Below are positions 63,618 through 64,000 of a DNA stretch of 64,000 bases, one piece after another. A program made the translations under genes and the position numbers. The notes beneath the pieces are model-generated. The model worked only from the letters and a program-made list of their open reading frames with translations, had not been told where the DNA came from and searched no databases. Source of the DNA: Phenylobacterium sp. Root1290 (GTDB lineage Bacteria; Pseudomonadota; Alphaproteobacteria; Caulobacterales; Caulobacteraceae); the NCBI RefSeq assembly GCF_001425305.1, contig NZ_LMEE01000001.1:1316183-1380182 (forward strand). Reading direction: 5' to 3'. Position 1 is the first letter of the stretch. Each line of letters begins with the position of its first letter.

Positions 63618-63898
63618 TGGCGGGGACTGGGGACCTCATCGTCTGGCCCCGGCGGCTAGACCTGCCGGGACGGCAGGCGTTTTCCCTTGTCCCGACTTCA
63701 GTTGCAACACCAAAGGCCCCGGAAAGCCCGGTCAGTCTGCGTGTTTGGTCGCGGCGAAGGCCTGACTGGCCGAAGACCGCTGTTCGCGACGGCTTAAGAA
63801 GTTTCCAGGCTAAACAGGTCGCCGCAGGTTGACCCTCGCACCCTATCGTGGTGCGACAGGGCGGGGCTGTCGCTGTTGCTTATCTCGGGGAAAAGCCG
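63618..63898. other. 281-bp intergenic region
   Basis: No gene seen. CCTGCC GGGAC GGCAGG cgTTTT (63661-63682) is a terminator-like hairpin on the plus strand, and TCGCACC / GGTGCGA (63836-63856) is a 7-bp inverted repeat 43 bp upstream of the last gene, next to TTGACC (63829-63834), a possible -35 element. Confidence 0.45.
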
Positions 63899-64000
63899 AT
63901 GAAATTGTACTGGACTCATGGCGCGGCGGTTCTGGCCTGCATCGCCCTGAGCAGCTGCGGCCTCGTGGGCGGCGGCGCCAAGGCCCCCAAGGGTCAGGTG
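63899..64000 (+). CDS. lipoprotein, 3'-truncated by window edge
   Basis: First 34 codons. ATG 63899 follows GGGGAAAAG. MKLYWTHGAAVLACIALSSC gives a signal peptide with lipobox LSSC (Cys20), then GLVGGGAKAPKGQV. A lipoprotein precursor is clear; family and function cannot be told from the short part in view. Confidence 0.75.
   Translation, partial: MKLYWTHGAAVLACIALSSCGLVGGGAKAPKGQV

Overview
The window is one continuous piece of a GC-rich alphaproteobacterial chromosome, most likely Caulobacterales (Caulobacter or Phenylobacterium-like). This is inferred from high GC with almost no spacer DNA, a class I (archaeal-type) lysyl-tRNA synthetase, two TonB-dependent receptors, an MCP/CheW operon with WEEF tails, and many intergenic palindromes of the GTCATCCCGG/CCGGGATGAC type. 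No phage, transposase, integrase, rRNA or CRISPR array was seen. One tRNA (Ala, anticodon CGC) is present.

Layout, left to right. 1-3.35 kb: 3' part of gyrB, an unrecognised acidic protein, and a five-unit internal-repeat protein that alternates basic and acidic blocks. 3.4-9.5 kb: MFS exporter, a Fur-box-controlled TonB receptor plus PepSY membrane protein (iron uptake), a small membrane protein and an AraC regulator. 9.6-14.4 kb: a long Baeyer-Villiger monooxygenase divergent from the AraC gene, a DUF2267 protein and a second TonB receptor. 14.5-20.5 kb: a surface-sugar cluster with a PseI/NeuB-type synthase, HAD phosphatase, ATP-grasp enzyme, SpsF-type cytidylyltransferase and three SAM methyltransferases. 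20.5-26.2 kb: RecQ, a TetR/MFS efflux pair with twin operators, and a D-aminoacylase-type amidohydrolase. 26.3-31.0 kb: tandem paralogous lipoproteins, a C5-cytosine methyltransferase, cysK, an FAD monooxygenase that seems to start at CTG, and a Vsr endonuclease. 31.1-36.5 kb: acyl-CoA dehydrogenase/OsmC operon with a MerR regulator, and a large secreted zinc metalloprotease.

36.5-64 kb: class I LysRS, an orphan PhnD-like lipoprotein, overlapping tandem thioesterases, a 35-residue membrane miniprotein, a DNA-damage exonuclease/ATP-dependent ligase pair, an M28 peptidase flanked by two near-identical compound palindromes, acetyl-CoA synthetase, an Rsm22-type methyltransferase, a double-domain M16 peptidase, a persulfide-responsive module (ArsR sensor with two conserved-spacing cysteines, rhodanese, TauE exporter, MBL dioxygenase), a cupin behind a perfect FNR/FixK box, tRNA-Ala, YggT/YggU, a chemotaxis operon (MCP-CheW-MCP), a sirtuin, a zinc-ribbon protein, and the start of a lipoprotein cut by the right edge.

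Functional themes are iron uptake, envelope and surface-sugar biosynthesis, DNA repair and modification, reactive-sulfur handling and chemotaxis. The least explained items are the repeat protein at 2609-3307, the surface-sugar cluster, the 35-residue membrane ORF and the two palindromic repeat families. All function calls rest on motif recognition by eye; no database search was run.
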